From Candidatus Microbacterium phytovorans (GTDB lineage: Bacteria > Actinomycetota > Actinomycetes > Actinomycetales > Microbacteriaceae), in assembly GCA_029202445.1 (NCBI GenBank), contig CP119321.1, positions 682,001 through 746,000 of the forward strand: a stretch of 64,000 bases of DNA. Reading direction: 5' to 3'. The position numbers were made by a program, and so were the translations under genes. This document shows, in pieces, positions 42,580 to 49,970 of this stretch. Position 1 is the stretch's first letter, and each line of letters starts with the position of its first letter. The notes under the pieces are model-generated. The model was not told the origin of the DNA. It worked only from the letters and a program-made list of their open reading frames with translations, and ran no database searches.

Positions 42580-42593
42580 ATAATGCACATTAT
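42580..42593. promoter_or_regulatory. AT-rich inverted repeat ATAATG-CA-CATTAT
   Basis: A 14-bp dyad in the 164-bp gap between the AEC and VOC genes, conspicuous in 70% GC surroundings. It could be an operator or a promoter element; no regulator gene is adjacent. Confidence 0.3.
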
Positions 42594-42672
42594 GTCAACT
42601 CAACCGAACGGAGCAGGTGGGAAGTGACTCCCCTCCGGACTCCCGACGCTGCGTGCGAGCGCGGCACGGGCG

Positions 42673-42678
42673 TAGGGT
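42673..42678 (+). promoter_or_regulatory. -10 hexamer TAGGGT of the PCD-like/VOC gene (leaderless)
   Basis: TAGGGT plus 7 bases plus ATG 42686. Confidence 0.5.
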
Positions 42679-42685
42679 GTCGCGC

Positions 42686-43342
42686 ATGAGCGAAGACGGC
42701 TGGCGCGCGTTTCTCGACGACGACCCGACGGACTGGGTCATTCTCCACGGCGGCCCGACGGCGGTGTTCCGCGTCGGCTCACTGGCCGAGGCTGCGCGGC
42801 TGGCCGCCGCAATCGCCGAGGTGCCCAGACTCGGCGACCGCACCCTGCTCTCGGCGACATCCGACCGCCTCACGGTAAAGCTCACGCGGGAGATGTGGGG
42901 CACCGAGGCGGAGCACATCGCCGTCGCTCGCGCAATCTCCGACGTGGCGCGCGCACACGGGGCGGTCGCCGACCCGTCGTCGGTGCAGGAGGTCCAGGTC
43001 GCCGTCGCCGCTCAGCCCGACGCGATCGATCTGCCGTTCTGGCGGGCTGTGCTCGGCTACGCGCCTCTGCACGATGACAACGGCCTCGATCCGCTCGGCC
43101 AGGGGTCGACGGTGTGGATGCAGGAACTCGACTCCGGCAAGCCGCTGCGTCACGCCATGCACCTGGATGTGTCACTCCCCCGTGAGCACATCGTGGCGCG
43201 GCTGGAGGCCGCTGTCGCCGCCGGCGGACGCATCGTCGACGAGAGCGAGGCGCCGAGTGCGTGGATCCTCGCCGATCGGGCGGGCAACAAGGTGTGCCTC
43301 GCGGCGTGGCCGGACGGCGCGCACCCCTCGTCGGATTCGTGA
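42686..43342 (+). CDS. PCD-like / VOC (glyoxalase) fusion protein
   Basis: A 218-aa two-domain protein. Residues about 1-95 look like a pterin-4a-carbinolamine dehydratase fold (LHGGPTAVFRVGSLAEAARL; DRLTVKLTREMWGTEAEHIA, then AVARAISDVA) but lack the catalytic HHP motif, which is replaced by DRTLLSA. Residues about 108-215 are a VOC domain (VQVAVAAQPDAIDLPFWRAV; VWMQELDSGKP; HLDVSLPREHIVARLEAAVA). Metal ligands in the VOC part are not obvious. It may be a binding or scaffold protein instead of an enzyme. The start at 42686 is supported by the -10 seven bases upstream. Confidence 0.7.
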   Translation: MSEDGWRAFLDDDPTDWVILHGGPTAVFRVGSLAEAARLAAAIAEVPRLGDRTLLSATSDRLTVKLTREMWGTEAEHIAVARAISDVARAHGAVADPSSVQEVQVAVAAQPDAIDLPFWRAVLGYAPLHDDNGLDPLGQGSTVWMQELDSGKPLRHAMHLDVSLPREHIVARLEAAVAAGGRIVDESEAPSAWILADRAGNKVCLAAWPDGAHPSSDS

Positions 43343-43371
43343 GACCTCCCGGCGTACCCTCTCCCCCCTGC

Positions 43372-44094
43372 TCAGTCCGCACCCCCTGCGGCCTCACCGA
43401 GGCGATACATGCGAACGTGCCGGTGGCCATGCTTGAACGAACGGGTCGCGTTCGGCAGCGGCCGCAGATCGTCACGTTCCGTCGTCACGAACACGACGAC
43501 GGCGCCCGTGGGGAGCACCGCCCCAAGAGTCTCGAGAGCGGCCGCCGCCGGAGGTCCGGCGGAGGTCGCCGCCGACCACGAGGTCTGTGTGCCGTAGGGC
43601 AGGTCGCAGAGCGCCACATGGATGCCGTCGAGGTCGAGCCGTGCCAGTGAACCGGCATCCGTGACATCGGCCTCCACCGCGTCGGTGCGCAGTGCGGAGG
43701 AGCGCCCGGGAACATCGAGCAGCCGATCGATCGCGGCCAGGCGGTCGGCGTCGGCGCCGCGGGCGGTCAACTCGCGTCGCCGCTCCGCGAGCCCGGCGGG
43801 TGTCGCCAGTGCGAGGTTCTTCGCGGCGAGTGTGACGGCGGCGGGATCGACGTCGCTCGCCAGCACCCGCTGGACTCTCTCCGGTCGCAGCATCGCGACG
43901 GCGGTGGGGATGCCACCCGCGCCGCACATCGGATCCCACAGGCCGACGCGCTCGCGACCGGTCAGGAGACGCGCCCGCTCGAAGAGTTCGACGGCCAGGC
44001 GCGGCGGGAAACCCGGGAACCCGGGGGCCGAATGGATGACCCGGCCTCCTCCGGCATCCTCGTAGCTCTCGCCGTTCGCGTGATCGAACCTCAT
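43372..44094 (-). CDS. class I SAM-dependent methyltransferase (Trm11/Trm14-like)
   Basis: A 240-aa methyltransferase. The SAM site is WDPMCGAGGIPTAVAML (near residue 55), followed by LASDVDPAAVTLAAKNLALA, and the target-base motif is DLPYGTQTSW, of the (D/N)xPY type used for amino-group methylation of RNA bases; an rRNA or tRNA guanine-N2 or adenine-N6 target is plausible. There is no THUMP domain. The start ATG overlaps the stop of the AHSA1 gene (ATGA), so it is the last gene of the arsR operon. The upstream in-frame extension to 44610 lies antisense-free inside the AHSA1 gene and is rejected. Confidence 0.75.
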   Translation of the reverse strand: MRFDHANGESYEDAGGGRVIHSAPGFPGFPPRLAVELFERARLLTGRERVGLWDPMCGAGGIPTAVAMLRPERVQRVLASDVDPAAVTLAAKNLALATPAGLAERRRELTARGADADRLAAIDRLLDVPGRSSALRTDAVEADVTDAGSLARLDLDGIHVALCDLPYGTQTSWSAATSAGPPAAAALETLGAVLPTGAVVVFVTTERDDLRPLPNATRSFKHGHRHVRMYRLGEAAGGAD

Positions 44095-44993
44095 CGGGTG
44101 CCCTCCTCCCCGAGGCTGACGCGCAACGCCGCGAAGACGAACTCCCACCCCTGTCGATACGACTCGACAGGGCCGTCGTCCGTCCACGGACCCGTGTGCC
44201 GCAGAGTCAGGACGCACCCGGCGGCGGTCTCGCGGAGGTCGATGTCGCACGCTTCGTCGCGGCTCTCGCCGTCGGCGTCGCTCCACCGCCACGTGAACGC
44301 CAGGCGGTGCGGGGCCTCGACGGCGAGGTAGCGCCCCGCCACGGCGATGCCTGCCGCTCCCGCCGCGAACCGGTAGGCGCCACCCGGGCGGGCGTCGGCC
44401 GTGATCTCGACGTCGTCCCAGTGGTTCCACCACCAGGTGCGCAGCCTCTCGGGCCGTGTGAGGGAGGCCCACACGTCGGCCACCGGCGACGACAGCTCGA
44501 TCTCCAGGTGGAGCGGGCGCTGTGCGAGCAGGGCCCACGGTGCGGCAGCATCCGTGCCATTGTCCGCTCCCCCGTGGAGCTTGGCCAACGCGCGAAGGTG
44601 CGACTCCCACCCGCCGCCGTAGTCCGCGACGTGATCGGGCTCGCCGAGACGGTGCTCGAGGGTGAGAATCGTGCCGTCGCCGTCACGTCGGAGGTCGACG
44701 CGCACGCGGCTCGGGGCTTCGGCATCCCAGGTCCACCCCACGGCGAGGGTCTCCGCGGGAGCGCACTGCTCGATGCGCAGCGCAGCGGGGCCGTCGGGAT
44801 CATCCGCGAAACGGATGCGCACGAGGGCGGGGTCATCGGCATCCCGTTCGACGTCGCCGAGCCAGCGGGCGAGGCGGGAGCTGTCGGTGAGCGCCGACCA
44901 CACGTCGTCGGGAGTCGCGGCGTAGCGCCGCACGATCGTCACGATCGGCTCGTGCGACGAGCCTGTCAGGCCTCGAAGAAGCAGGTCACGCAT
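44091..44993 (-). CDS. tandem AHSA1/SRPBCC-domain protein
   Basis: A 300-aa protein with two START-like AHSA1 domains: residues about 15-140 (IVRRYAATPDDVWSALTDSS; WLGDVERDADDP) and about 160-295 (LEIELSSPVADVWASLTRPE; WNHWDDVEITADARPGG). Each resembles activator-of-Hsp90-ATPase homologues that bind hydrophobic ligands. It sits between arsR (8-bp overlap) and the methyltransferase. ArsR-AHSA1 pairs are common in bacteria, but the ligand and target are usually unknown. The start is ATG 44993, after residues of the ArsR tail. Confidence 0.82.
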   Translation of the reverse strand: MRDLLLRGLTGSSHEPIVTIVRRYAATPDDVWSALTDSSRLARWLGDVERDADDPALVRIRFADDPDGPAALRIEQCAPAETLAVGWTWDAEAPSRVRVDLRRDGDGTILTLEHRLGEPDHVADYGGGWESHLRALAKLHGGADNGTDAAAPWALLAQRPLHLEIELSSPVADVWASLTRPERLRTWWWNHWDDVEITADARPGGAYRFAAGAAGIAVAGRYLAVEAPHRLAFTWRWSDADGESRDEACDIDLRETAAGCVLTLRHTGPWTDDGPVESYRQGWEFVFAALRVSLGEEGTR

Positions 44994-45336
44994 GGTCCTC
45001 TCGCCTCTCTTGCTCGGAGTGTGCGATCCCGCGTCGCAGTTCGGTGTCGAGGGCGTCGAGCCGGTGCGTCCATCGAGCTCGTTGCTCGGCCACCCAGGCT
45101 GCGGCCTCGTCGAGCGCTTCGGGCCGCAGTGCGTACAGTCGCCGGGCGCCGTCTGCGCGTGCCTCGGCGACTCCCCCGTCGCGCAGCACACGCAACTGGT
45201 TCGAGACGGCGGGCTGTGAGATGCCGAACTCCGAGCCGATGGCTCGACTGATCTCACCCGAGGTGCGGTCGGCGTTGGCGAGGATCTCGACGATGCGCCG
45301 ACGCACCGGATCGGCGAGCAGATCGAAGGAGTTCAC
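44986..45336 (-). CDS. ArsR-family transcriptional regulator
   Basis: A 116-aa winged-HTH repressor: FDLLADPVRRRIVEILANAD and ISQPAVSNQLRVLRDGGVAE (recognition helix, about residues 39-58), then RRLYALRPEALDE. There are no Cys pairs of the SmtB/ArsR metal sites, so it is unlikely to sense metal. The start is GTG 45336. An inverted repeat (ATATCA-N8-TGATAT) lies 9 bp upstream, in the gap with the divergent GNAT gene, so it probably controls both genes. Confidence 0.87.
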   Translation of the reverse strand: MNSFDLLADPVRRRIVEILANADRTSGEISRAIGSEFGISQPAVSNQLRVLRDGGVAEARADGARRLYALRPEALDEAAAWVAEQRARWTHRLDALDTELRRGIAHSEQERREDHA

Positions 45337-45345
45337 GATGCATTT

Positions 45346-45370
45346 ATATCAGGCAACAGTGATATTGCCT
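45346..45370. promoter_or_regulatory. candidate ArsR operator, overlapping dyads
   Basis: Two overlapping inverted repeats: ATATCA-N8-TGATAT (45346-45365) and AGGCAA-N8-TTGCCT (45351-45370), both with 8-base spacers, inside the 65-bp arsR/GNAT divergent region. Confidence 0.6.
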
Positions 45371-45401
45371 AGACGTCCCCTCGCACGGGCAGAATGTCGG
45401 G

Positions 45402-46025
45402 ATGGCGCCCGCCCGCATCCACCTCGATCTGATCCCCCGCGTCGACACGACATCATGGACTCTTCGTGTCGACGGCGTCGATGTCGGCGTGCTGCGCGGA
45501 AGTGTGCGCAGCAGCGACGTCGAGCTGTTCGTCGAGGTGGACGAGTCGGCGCGGCGCCGCGGGATCGCACGTGCAGCGATCGGCCGCCTTCTCGGCTCCG
45601 CGCCGTGGGGCCACGACGTGCGCTACATCGCCGAGGTCGACGCGGGCGACGAGGCTGCTGCGTCTCTCGCGCGCCGGCTGGGGTTCACGCCCGAGGATGC
45701 CGGGGGTGCCGGCCACAAGTGGAGTCGCTCCGCCCCGCGCGCCCGGGCCGCCGCCGACGATATCGCCCGCTTCCTCGACCGCGACGGACGGATCGACCGC
45801 TACCCGCTGCGCAGCGCCGACCGGAAGGCTCTTCTGACGTGGGTCGCGGCGCGGGCCCTGCCGCACGGTGTGGTGCTCGATGAGGCCGCGGTGAACGCGC
45901 GGCTGGAGCCGTACGCCCCCGCGGGCGATGTCGCCGTGCTGCGGCGGTATCTGGTCGATCACGGACTCGTCGAACGCACGCGATCGGGCTCGGAGTATGT
46001 GAGGGTCGAGCGCGTCGCAGGTTAG
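45402..46025 (+). CDS. GNAT acetyltransferase fused to DUF2087
   Basis: A 207-aa protein. The N-terminal half is a GNAT domain: VELFVEVDESARRRGIARAA contains the Q/RxxGxG/A acetyl-CoA loop, followed by EVDAGDEAAASLARRLGF. The C-terminal part (about residues 118-205) is a DUF2087 domain with ARFLDRDGRIDRYPL, AAVNARLEPY and VLRRYLVDHGLVER. DUF2087 commonly occurs in ArsR-like regulators and is a nucleic-acid or ligand-binding candidate. It is divergent from the ArsR gene and converges on the sigma-factor gene with a 4-bp overlap of stop codons. Confidence 0.75.
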   Translation: MAPARIHLDLIPRVDTTSWTLRVDGVDVGVLRGSVRSSDVELFVEVDESARRRGIARAAIGRLLGSAPWGHDVRYIAEVDAGDEAAASLARRLGFTPEDAGGAGHKWSRSAPRARAAADDIARFLDRDGRIDRYPLRSADRKALLTWVAARALPHGVVLDEAAVNARLEPYAPAGDVAVLRRYLVDHGLVERTRSGSEYVRVERVAG

Positions 46026-47260
46026 TCCAGTGCGGCCGCCTTCTCCTCGAGCACTCGGCGCTGCGCGTCGTTGGCGGTCAGGGCTATGGCGTGCGCGAAC
46101 TCCTCCCGCGCCTCCGTGGCGCGCCCGAGCCGTGCCAGGAGTTCACCGCGCACGCTCGGCAGCAGCGGCGAGCCTCGGAGCTCTCCGCGCCGCGCCAAAT
46201 CGTCGACGATCCGTAGCGCGGTGGCGGGACCGGTCGCCATCGATACGGCGACGGCGCGGTTGAGTTCGACGATCGGGCTCGGCGCGATCCGTCCGAGCGC
46301 CTCGTAGAGCACGACGATCGTCTCCCAGTCGGTGTCGTCGACGTGCGATGCCACAGTGTGGCACTCGGCGATGGCCGCCTGCAGCGCATACGTGCCCCGT
46401 CCCCGACCGGATGCCAGGAGGTCTGCTCGCCGCAGGGCCGCTCGCCCGCGTGCGATCTGTCGCCGGTCCCACATCGTTCGGTCCTGATCGGCGAGCAGCA
46501 CCGGGCGCCCGGCGGCGTCCTCTCGGGAGGCGAACCGGGCGCGCTGGAACTCCATGAGAGCCACGAGCGCCACCGGCTCCGGCTCTCGAGGGACCAGCCC
46601 GCACAGCACCCGTCCGAGGCGCAGGGCCTCGTCGGCGAGCTCCGGGCGCATCCACCGTTCCCCTGCCGTCGCCGCGTAGCCCTCGGTGAAGATCAGATAC
46701 ACCACGCCGAGCACGCCGTCCAGCCGCGCCCGCCACTCCGACGGTTCCGGCGTCTCGAAGGCGACACCTGCCGCCGACAGGGTCTTCTTCGCTCGCGTGA
46801 TCCGTGCCTGCACGGTGGCGACAGGAACCAGCAGCATTCGGGCGATCTCGGCCGAGGTGAGACCGCCGACGACGCGGAGGGTGAGGGCGACCTGCGACTC
46901 CCGTGACAGCGCCGGATGGCACGCCGTGAAGACGAGCCTCAACAGGTCGTCGTCGATCGGCTCCCACGAGTCTTCCGCCGACTCCGACAGCTCGTGCGCG
47001 ATGAGCCGATAGCGATCGTCGCGGCGCTCGCGCCGACGCCACGCGTCGATGGCACGGCGTTTGGCCGTCGCCGTGAGCCAGGCGCCCGCGTTCGCGGGTA
47101 TCCCGGCCTCCGGCCAGGACGTCAGAGCCTCCGCGAGCGCTTCCTGGGCGACGTCCTCCGCCTGGCCGAGGTCGCCCGTCATCTTCGCGAGCGTCGCGAC
47201 GATGCGGGGGCCCTCGATCCGCCAGACGGCCTCGACGGCTCGCGTGGCCTCGAGCGGCAT
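46022..47260 (-). CDS. ECF42-type RNA polymerase sigma factor
   Basis: A 412-aa extracytoplasmic-function sigma factor of the long ECF42 type. Region 2 spans about residues 10-80 (DLGQAEDVAQEALAEALTSW), region 4 about 110-170 (LTSAEIARMLLVPVATVQAR), and the remaining 230 residues form the helical DUF6596/TPR-like C-terminus (CGLVPREPEPVALVALMEF; IAPSPIVELNRAVAVSMATG). ECF42 factors pair with YCII (DGPF) proteins, and the YCII gene overlaps its start by the ATGA arrangement. No anti-sigma factor is adjacent, consistent with this group. Confidence 0.88.
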   Translation of the reverse strand: MPLEATRAVEAVWRIEGPRIVATLAKMTGDLGQAEDVAQEALAEALTSWPEAGIPANAGAWLTATAKRRAIDAWRRRERRDDRYRLIAHELSESAEDSWEPIDDDLLRLVFTACHPALSRESQVALTLRVVGGLTSAEIARMLLVPVATVQARITRAKKTLSAAGVAFETPEPSEWRARLDGVLGVVYLIFTEGYAATAGERWMRPELADEALRLGRVLCGLVPREPEPVALVALMEFQRARFASREDAAGRPVLLADQDRTMWDRRQIARGRAALRRADLLASGRGRGTYALQAAIAECHTVASHVDDTDWETIVVLYEALGRIAPSPIVELNRAVAVSMATGPATALRIVDDLARRGELRGSPLLPSVRGELLARLGRATEAREEFAHAIALTANDAQRRVLEEKAAALD

Positions 47261-47682
47261 CAGACCGTGCCGAGCTGCTCGCGCCAGCCGGCCTCCTTCT
47301 GCACGAACTCGTTGTCAGCGAAGTCGGCGAAGTCGGACTCGTCGGTGATCCGCCGGACCTCCAGCGTGTTCCCGGGGCCGAGAGGGCAGCGCTTCGCCCA
47401 CTCGATCGCCTCCTCCGCCGTCGCCGTGTCGAGGATCCAGAAGCCGTTGAAGAGCTCGTGCACTTCCCCGTACGGGCCGTCCGACACGAGCGGCGGCTCA
47501 TCCGCCGAGAACGTCACCAGGTAACCGGCCTCGGGCGCCAGCCCGTCTCCGCCGGCGAGCACTCCCGCCTTGATGAGCGACTCGTTGTAGGCGCCCATCG
47601 CGTTGATGACCGCCTCGAAGTCGAGTTCCTTCGACGCCTCCAGCGCTTCGGCCGTGGTCCGCATGATCAGCATGTGCTTCAT
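47260..47682 (-). CDS. YCII-domain (DGPF) protein
   Basis: A 140-aa protein of the YCII family; the conserved DGP motif appears as VSDGPYGEVHELFNGFWILD. These proteins accompany ECF42 sigma factors and are their likely targets or modulators; the biochemical role is unknown. MKHMLIMRTT at 47682 is the start, preceded by AAGGAG. The stop overlaps the ATG of the sigma gene (47260), so the pair is translated together. Confidence 0.88.
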   Translation of the reverse strand: MKHMLIMRTTAEALEASKELDFEAVINAMGAYNESLIKAGVLAGGDGLAPEAGYLVTFSADEPPLVSDGPYGEVHELFNGFWILDTATAEEAIEWAKRCPLGPGNTLEVRRITDESDFADFADNEFVQKEAGWREQLGTV

Positions 47683-47731
47683 CTGTCCGTCTCCTTCATC
47701 CGGATGCCCGCGGCATCCTCTCACTATGACG

Positions 47732-47757
47732 TCGAACGAGAATCGACGAAATCGACA
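47732..47757 (-). promoter_or_regulatory. ECF42-type promoter (TGTCGA-N17-CGA) before YCII
   Basis: On the minus strand TGTCGA (47752-47757) is followed after 17 bases by CGAC (47731-47734). The -35 TGTCGA and -10 CGA/TC pair matches the reported ECF42 promoter pattern, which argues for autoregulation of the YCII-sigma operon. The start would be near 47725, about 43 bases before the YCII ATG. Confidence 0.55.
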
Positions 47758-47800
47758 CGTCGACCGAGTATTTGCGGCGAGGCGACATGGAGCCCACCCT

Positions 47801-47850
47801 AGGTCAGCGCAGGTCAGCGCAGGTCAGCGCAGATCAGCGCACGTCAGCGC
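47801..47850. repeat. five tandem 10-bp repeats (AGGTCAGCGC)
   Basis: Three exact copies of AGGTCAGCGC followed by AGATCAGCGC and ACGTCAGCGC, with an exact 10-bp period. The array spans the stop codon of the SUMF1-like gene and the gap to the YCII promoter. Confidence 0.9.
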
Positions 47851-48587
47851 AGCGGCGTCCACCCCGTAGGCAGCGGCCCGTCGGCATCCGCCCGCTCTCG
47901 GTCCGCGGCTGCCGACCAACCCTGGGCCGCGGCCGGGGAGTCGAAGCCGCCGCGCGCCAACCGCACGCCGACGTCCTCGTGATGCATACGGGGGGCTCCG
48001 CCGCGGCGAGTGGACGCGCGCACGCTCCAGGCGTCGTCGGCGAACCCCCCGCCGCGAAAGACGCGATAATCGCCGTACCGGGCGGGGTCGAGCAGGTCCC
48101 AGCACCATTCCCACACGTTGCCGAGCGTGTCGAAGAGACCATGGAGGTTGGGGTGCTTGCCGCCGACGTCCTGAGGGCTCGTCACGCCGTCTGCCGCGGT
48201 CCACGCGACGTCGGCGAGCGGCCCGTAGTGCGGTCCCGTCGAGCCGGCCCGGCATGCGAACTCCCACTCCGCCTCCGTCGGCAGGCGGAATCCGTCGCTA
48301 TCGACGTGCCACGTGACATCCTCGCCGTCGAATGTGTACGCGGGGTCCAGGCCCTCCCACTCGGATGCCGCATTGCACAGCCGTACGGCACGCAACCAGG
48401 AGATGTCCGCTGCGGGGCGCCGCGGATGACGCGCGGTCTCACCGAGGAGTTCTGCCCGCATCTCTTCGGTGAGCGGGAACACACCGATCTCGAAGGGCTC
48501 GAGGTCGACCGCGCGTCGCATCTTCCGACGCGCGTCGTGCAGTTCGACCCGCCCGCCGGCGATCGCCCTCATCTCGATGTCGGTCAC
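47844..48587 (-). CDS. SUMF1/FGE-fold protein, probably not a formylglycine-generating enzyme
   Basis: A 247-aa protein with the FGE fold: ISWLRAVRLCNAASEWEGL, GFRLPTEAEWEFACRAGSTG, GNVWEWCWDLLD and RVFRGGGFADDAWSVRASTR. The two active-site cysteines expected in the R-G-G-S-x-C region are absent (GGGFADDAW), so it should not make formylglycine; no sulfatase is adjacent. It may bind carbohydrate or act like EgtB-type relatives, but the DinB domain is also missing. GTG 48587 is six bases after TAGAGT. Its 3' end reads into the 10-bp tandem repeat. Confidence 0.78.
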   Translation of the reverse strand: MTDIEMRAIAGGRVELHDARRKMRRAVDLEPFEIGVFPLTEEMRAELLGETARHPRRPAADISWLRAVRLCNAASEWEGLDPAYTFDGEDVTWHVDSDGFRLPTEAEWEFACRAGSTGPHYGPLADVAWTAADGVTSPQDVGGKHPNLHGLFDTLGNVWEWCWDLLDPARYGDYRVFRGGGFADDAWSVRASTRRGGAPRMHHEDVGVRLARGGFDSPAAAQGWSAAADRERADADGPLPTGWTPLR

Positions 48588-48593
48588 CGACGC

Positions 48594-48599
48594 ACTCTA
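48594..48599 (-). promoter_or_regulatory. -10 hexamer TAGAGT of the SUMF1-like gene (leaderless)
   Basis: TAGAGT plus 6 bases plus GTG on the minus strand. Confidence 0.55.
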
Positions 48600-48623
48600 G
48601 CGCTCGGTAACGTGGACGGTGTC

Positions 48624-49946
48624 ATGACAGTCTCCGCCGCCAGCGCGCCGAGTGCCCGGGCGTGGATCATCTGGACGGTCGGCGTCGCGGCCTACGTGCT
48701 CGCGATCACCAACCGCACCTCGCTCGCTGCCGTGGGCGTGGATGCCGCGGAGCGCTTCCAGGCGGACGCCGCGACCCTGTCCCTCTTCGCGGTCGTGCAG
48801 CTCGCGATGTACGGGGGCATGCAGATCCCCGTCGGAGTGCTCCTCGATCGCTACGGTGCGAGGCCCGTCATGACGGTGGGGATGATCCTCATGGCGATCG
48901 GGCAGTTGACGATGGCCCTCTCCCCCAGCGTCGGCGTCGCCATTCTCGCTCGCGTGCTCCTCGGCGCCGGCGACGCCGCGATCTTTCCCGGCGTCCTCCG
49001 ACTGATCGCGCTCTGGTTCCCTGCGCAGCGCGCGCCGCTCATGGTCCAGTTGACGGGCATCGTCGGGCAGTCGGGTCAGCTCGTGGCGCTCATCCCGCTG
49101 GCCGCCCTGCTGCACGCCACGTCGTGGACGATCGCCTTCGGGAGCATCGCGGGGCTCGGGGCGCTCTTCACGGTCCTCGTGGTGCTGCTGATCCGCAATC
49201 GGCCGCCCGAACTCGCCTCCGACGTGGCCGTCGACACCGACACGGGCGCCATCCGCGTCGTCACCTCCGCGGTCGACACCGGCGTCGGCATCCGCGCGGC
49301 CTGGTCACACCCCGGTACCCGCCTGGCCTTCTGGTCGCACTTCACCTCTCCCTTCGCGGGAACGGCGTTCATCCTCCTGTGGGGCATGCCGTTCCTCACC
49401 GCCGGCGAAGGACTCAGCAAGGCGGCGGCATCCGCGATCATCTCGACCTACGTCGTCGTGGGTATGGTCATCGGTCCGGTCATGGGCGACCTGTCGCGAC
49501 GCATTCCCCATTTGCGCTCGCGGGTCCTCGTGCTCCCCTCGATCGGCGTCCAGTTCGTGGCCTGGGTCGCCGTGATCGTCTGGCCGGGCCCCGCACCGAT
49601 CTGGCTCCTCGTCGCGCTCGCCGTCGCGCTCGCGATGGGCGGTCCCGCCTCGATGATCGCTTTCGACCACGCGCGCACGCACAACCCCGCCCACCGGTTG
49701 AGCACCGCCACAGGCGTGACCAACGCGGGCGGATTCCTCGCGGCGCTTCTCGCCATCCTCATGATCGGCCTCGCCCTGGACCTGCAGGGGGCCGGAACGC
49801 CCGCGACCTACACGCTCGACGCGTTCCGCCTCGCGTTCCTCACCCAGGTGCCGCTGTGGCTGCTGGGCTCGGCGTTCATCGTCGTCGAGCGGCGACGGAC
49901 GCGCATCCGCCTGGGCATGGAAAAGCCGCGCCGCCGCACCCGGTGA
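48624..49946 (+). CDS. MFS transporter
   Basis: A 440-aa major-facilitator protein with about twelve hydrophobic segments. The A-motif-like loop is VLLDRYGARPVMTVGMILM between TM2 and TM3, and an ALSPSVGVAILARVLLGAGD helix follows, typical of the ACS/nitrate-like MFS families; the substrate is unknown. ATG 48624 is the usual start; an in-frame GTG at 48612 is possible, and TAACGT (48608-48613) would start transcription about 4 bases before the ATG. Confidence 0.85.
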   Translation: MTVSAASAPSARAWIIWTVGVAAYVLAITNRTSLAAVGVDAAERFQADAATLSLFAVVQLAMYGGMQIPVGVLLDRYGARPVMTVGMILMAIGQLTMALSPSVGVAILARVLLGAGDAAIFPGVLRLIALWFPAQRAPLMVQLTGIVGQSGQLVALIPLAALLHATSWTIAFGSIAGLGALFTVLVVLLIRNRPPELASDVAVDTDTGAIRVVTSAVDTGVGIRAAWSHPGTRLAFWSHFTSPFAGTAFILLWGMPFLTAGEGLSKAAASAIISTYVVVGMVIGPVMGDLSRRIPHLRSRVLVLPSIGVQFVAWVAVIVWPGPAPIWLLVALAVALAMGGPASMIAFDHARTHNPAHRLSTATGVTNAGGFLAALLAILMIGLALDLQGAGTPATYTLDAFRLAFLTQVPLWLLGSAFIVVERRRTRIRLGMEKPRRRTR

Positions 49947-49963
49947 GGATGCGGCGGCGCGGC
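49925..49963. terminator. hairpin spanning the MFS stop codon
   Basis: A perfect 14-bp stem GCCGCGCCGCCGCA / TGCGGCGGCGCGGC with an 11-base loop holding the MFS stop codon. There is no T tract; it lies between convergent genes. Confidence 0.55.
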
Positions 49964-49970
49964 GAGCGAC

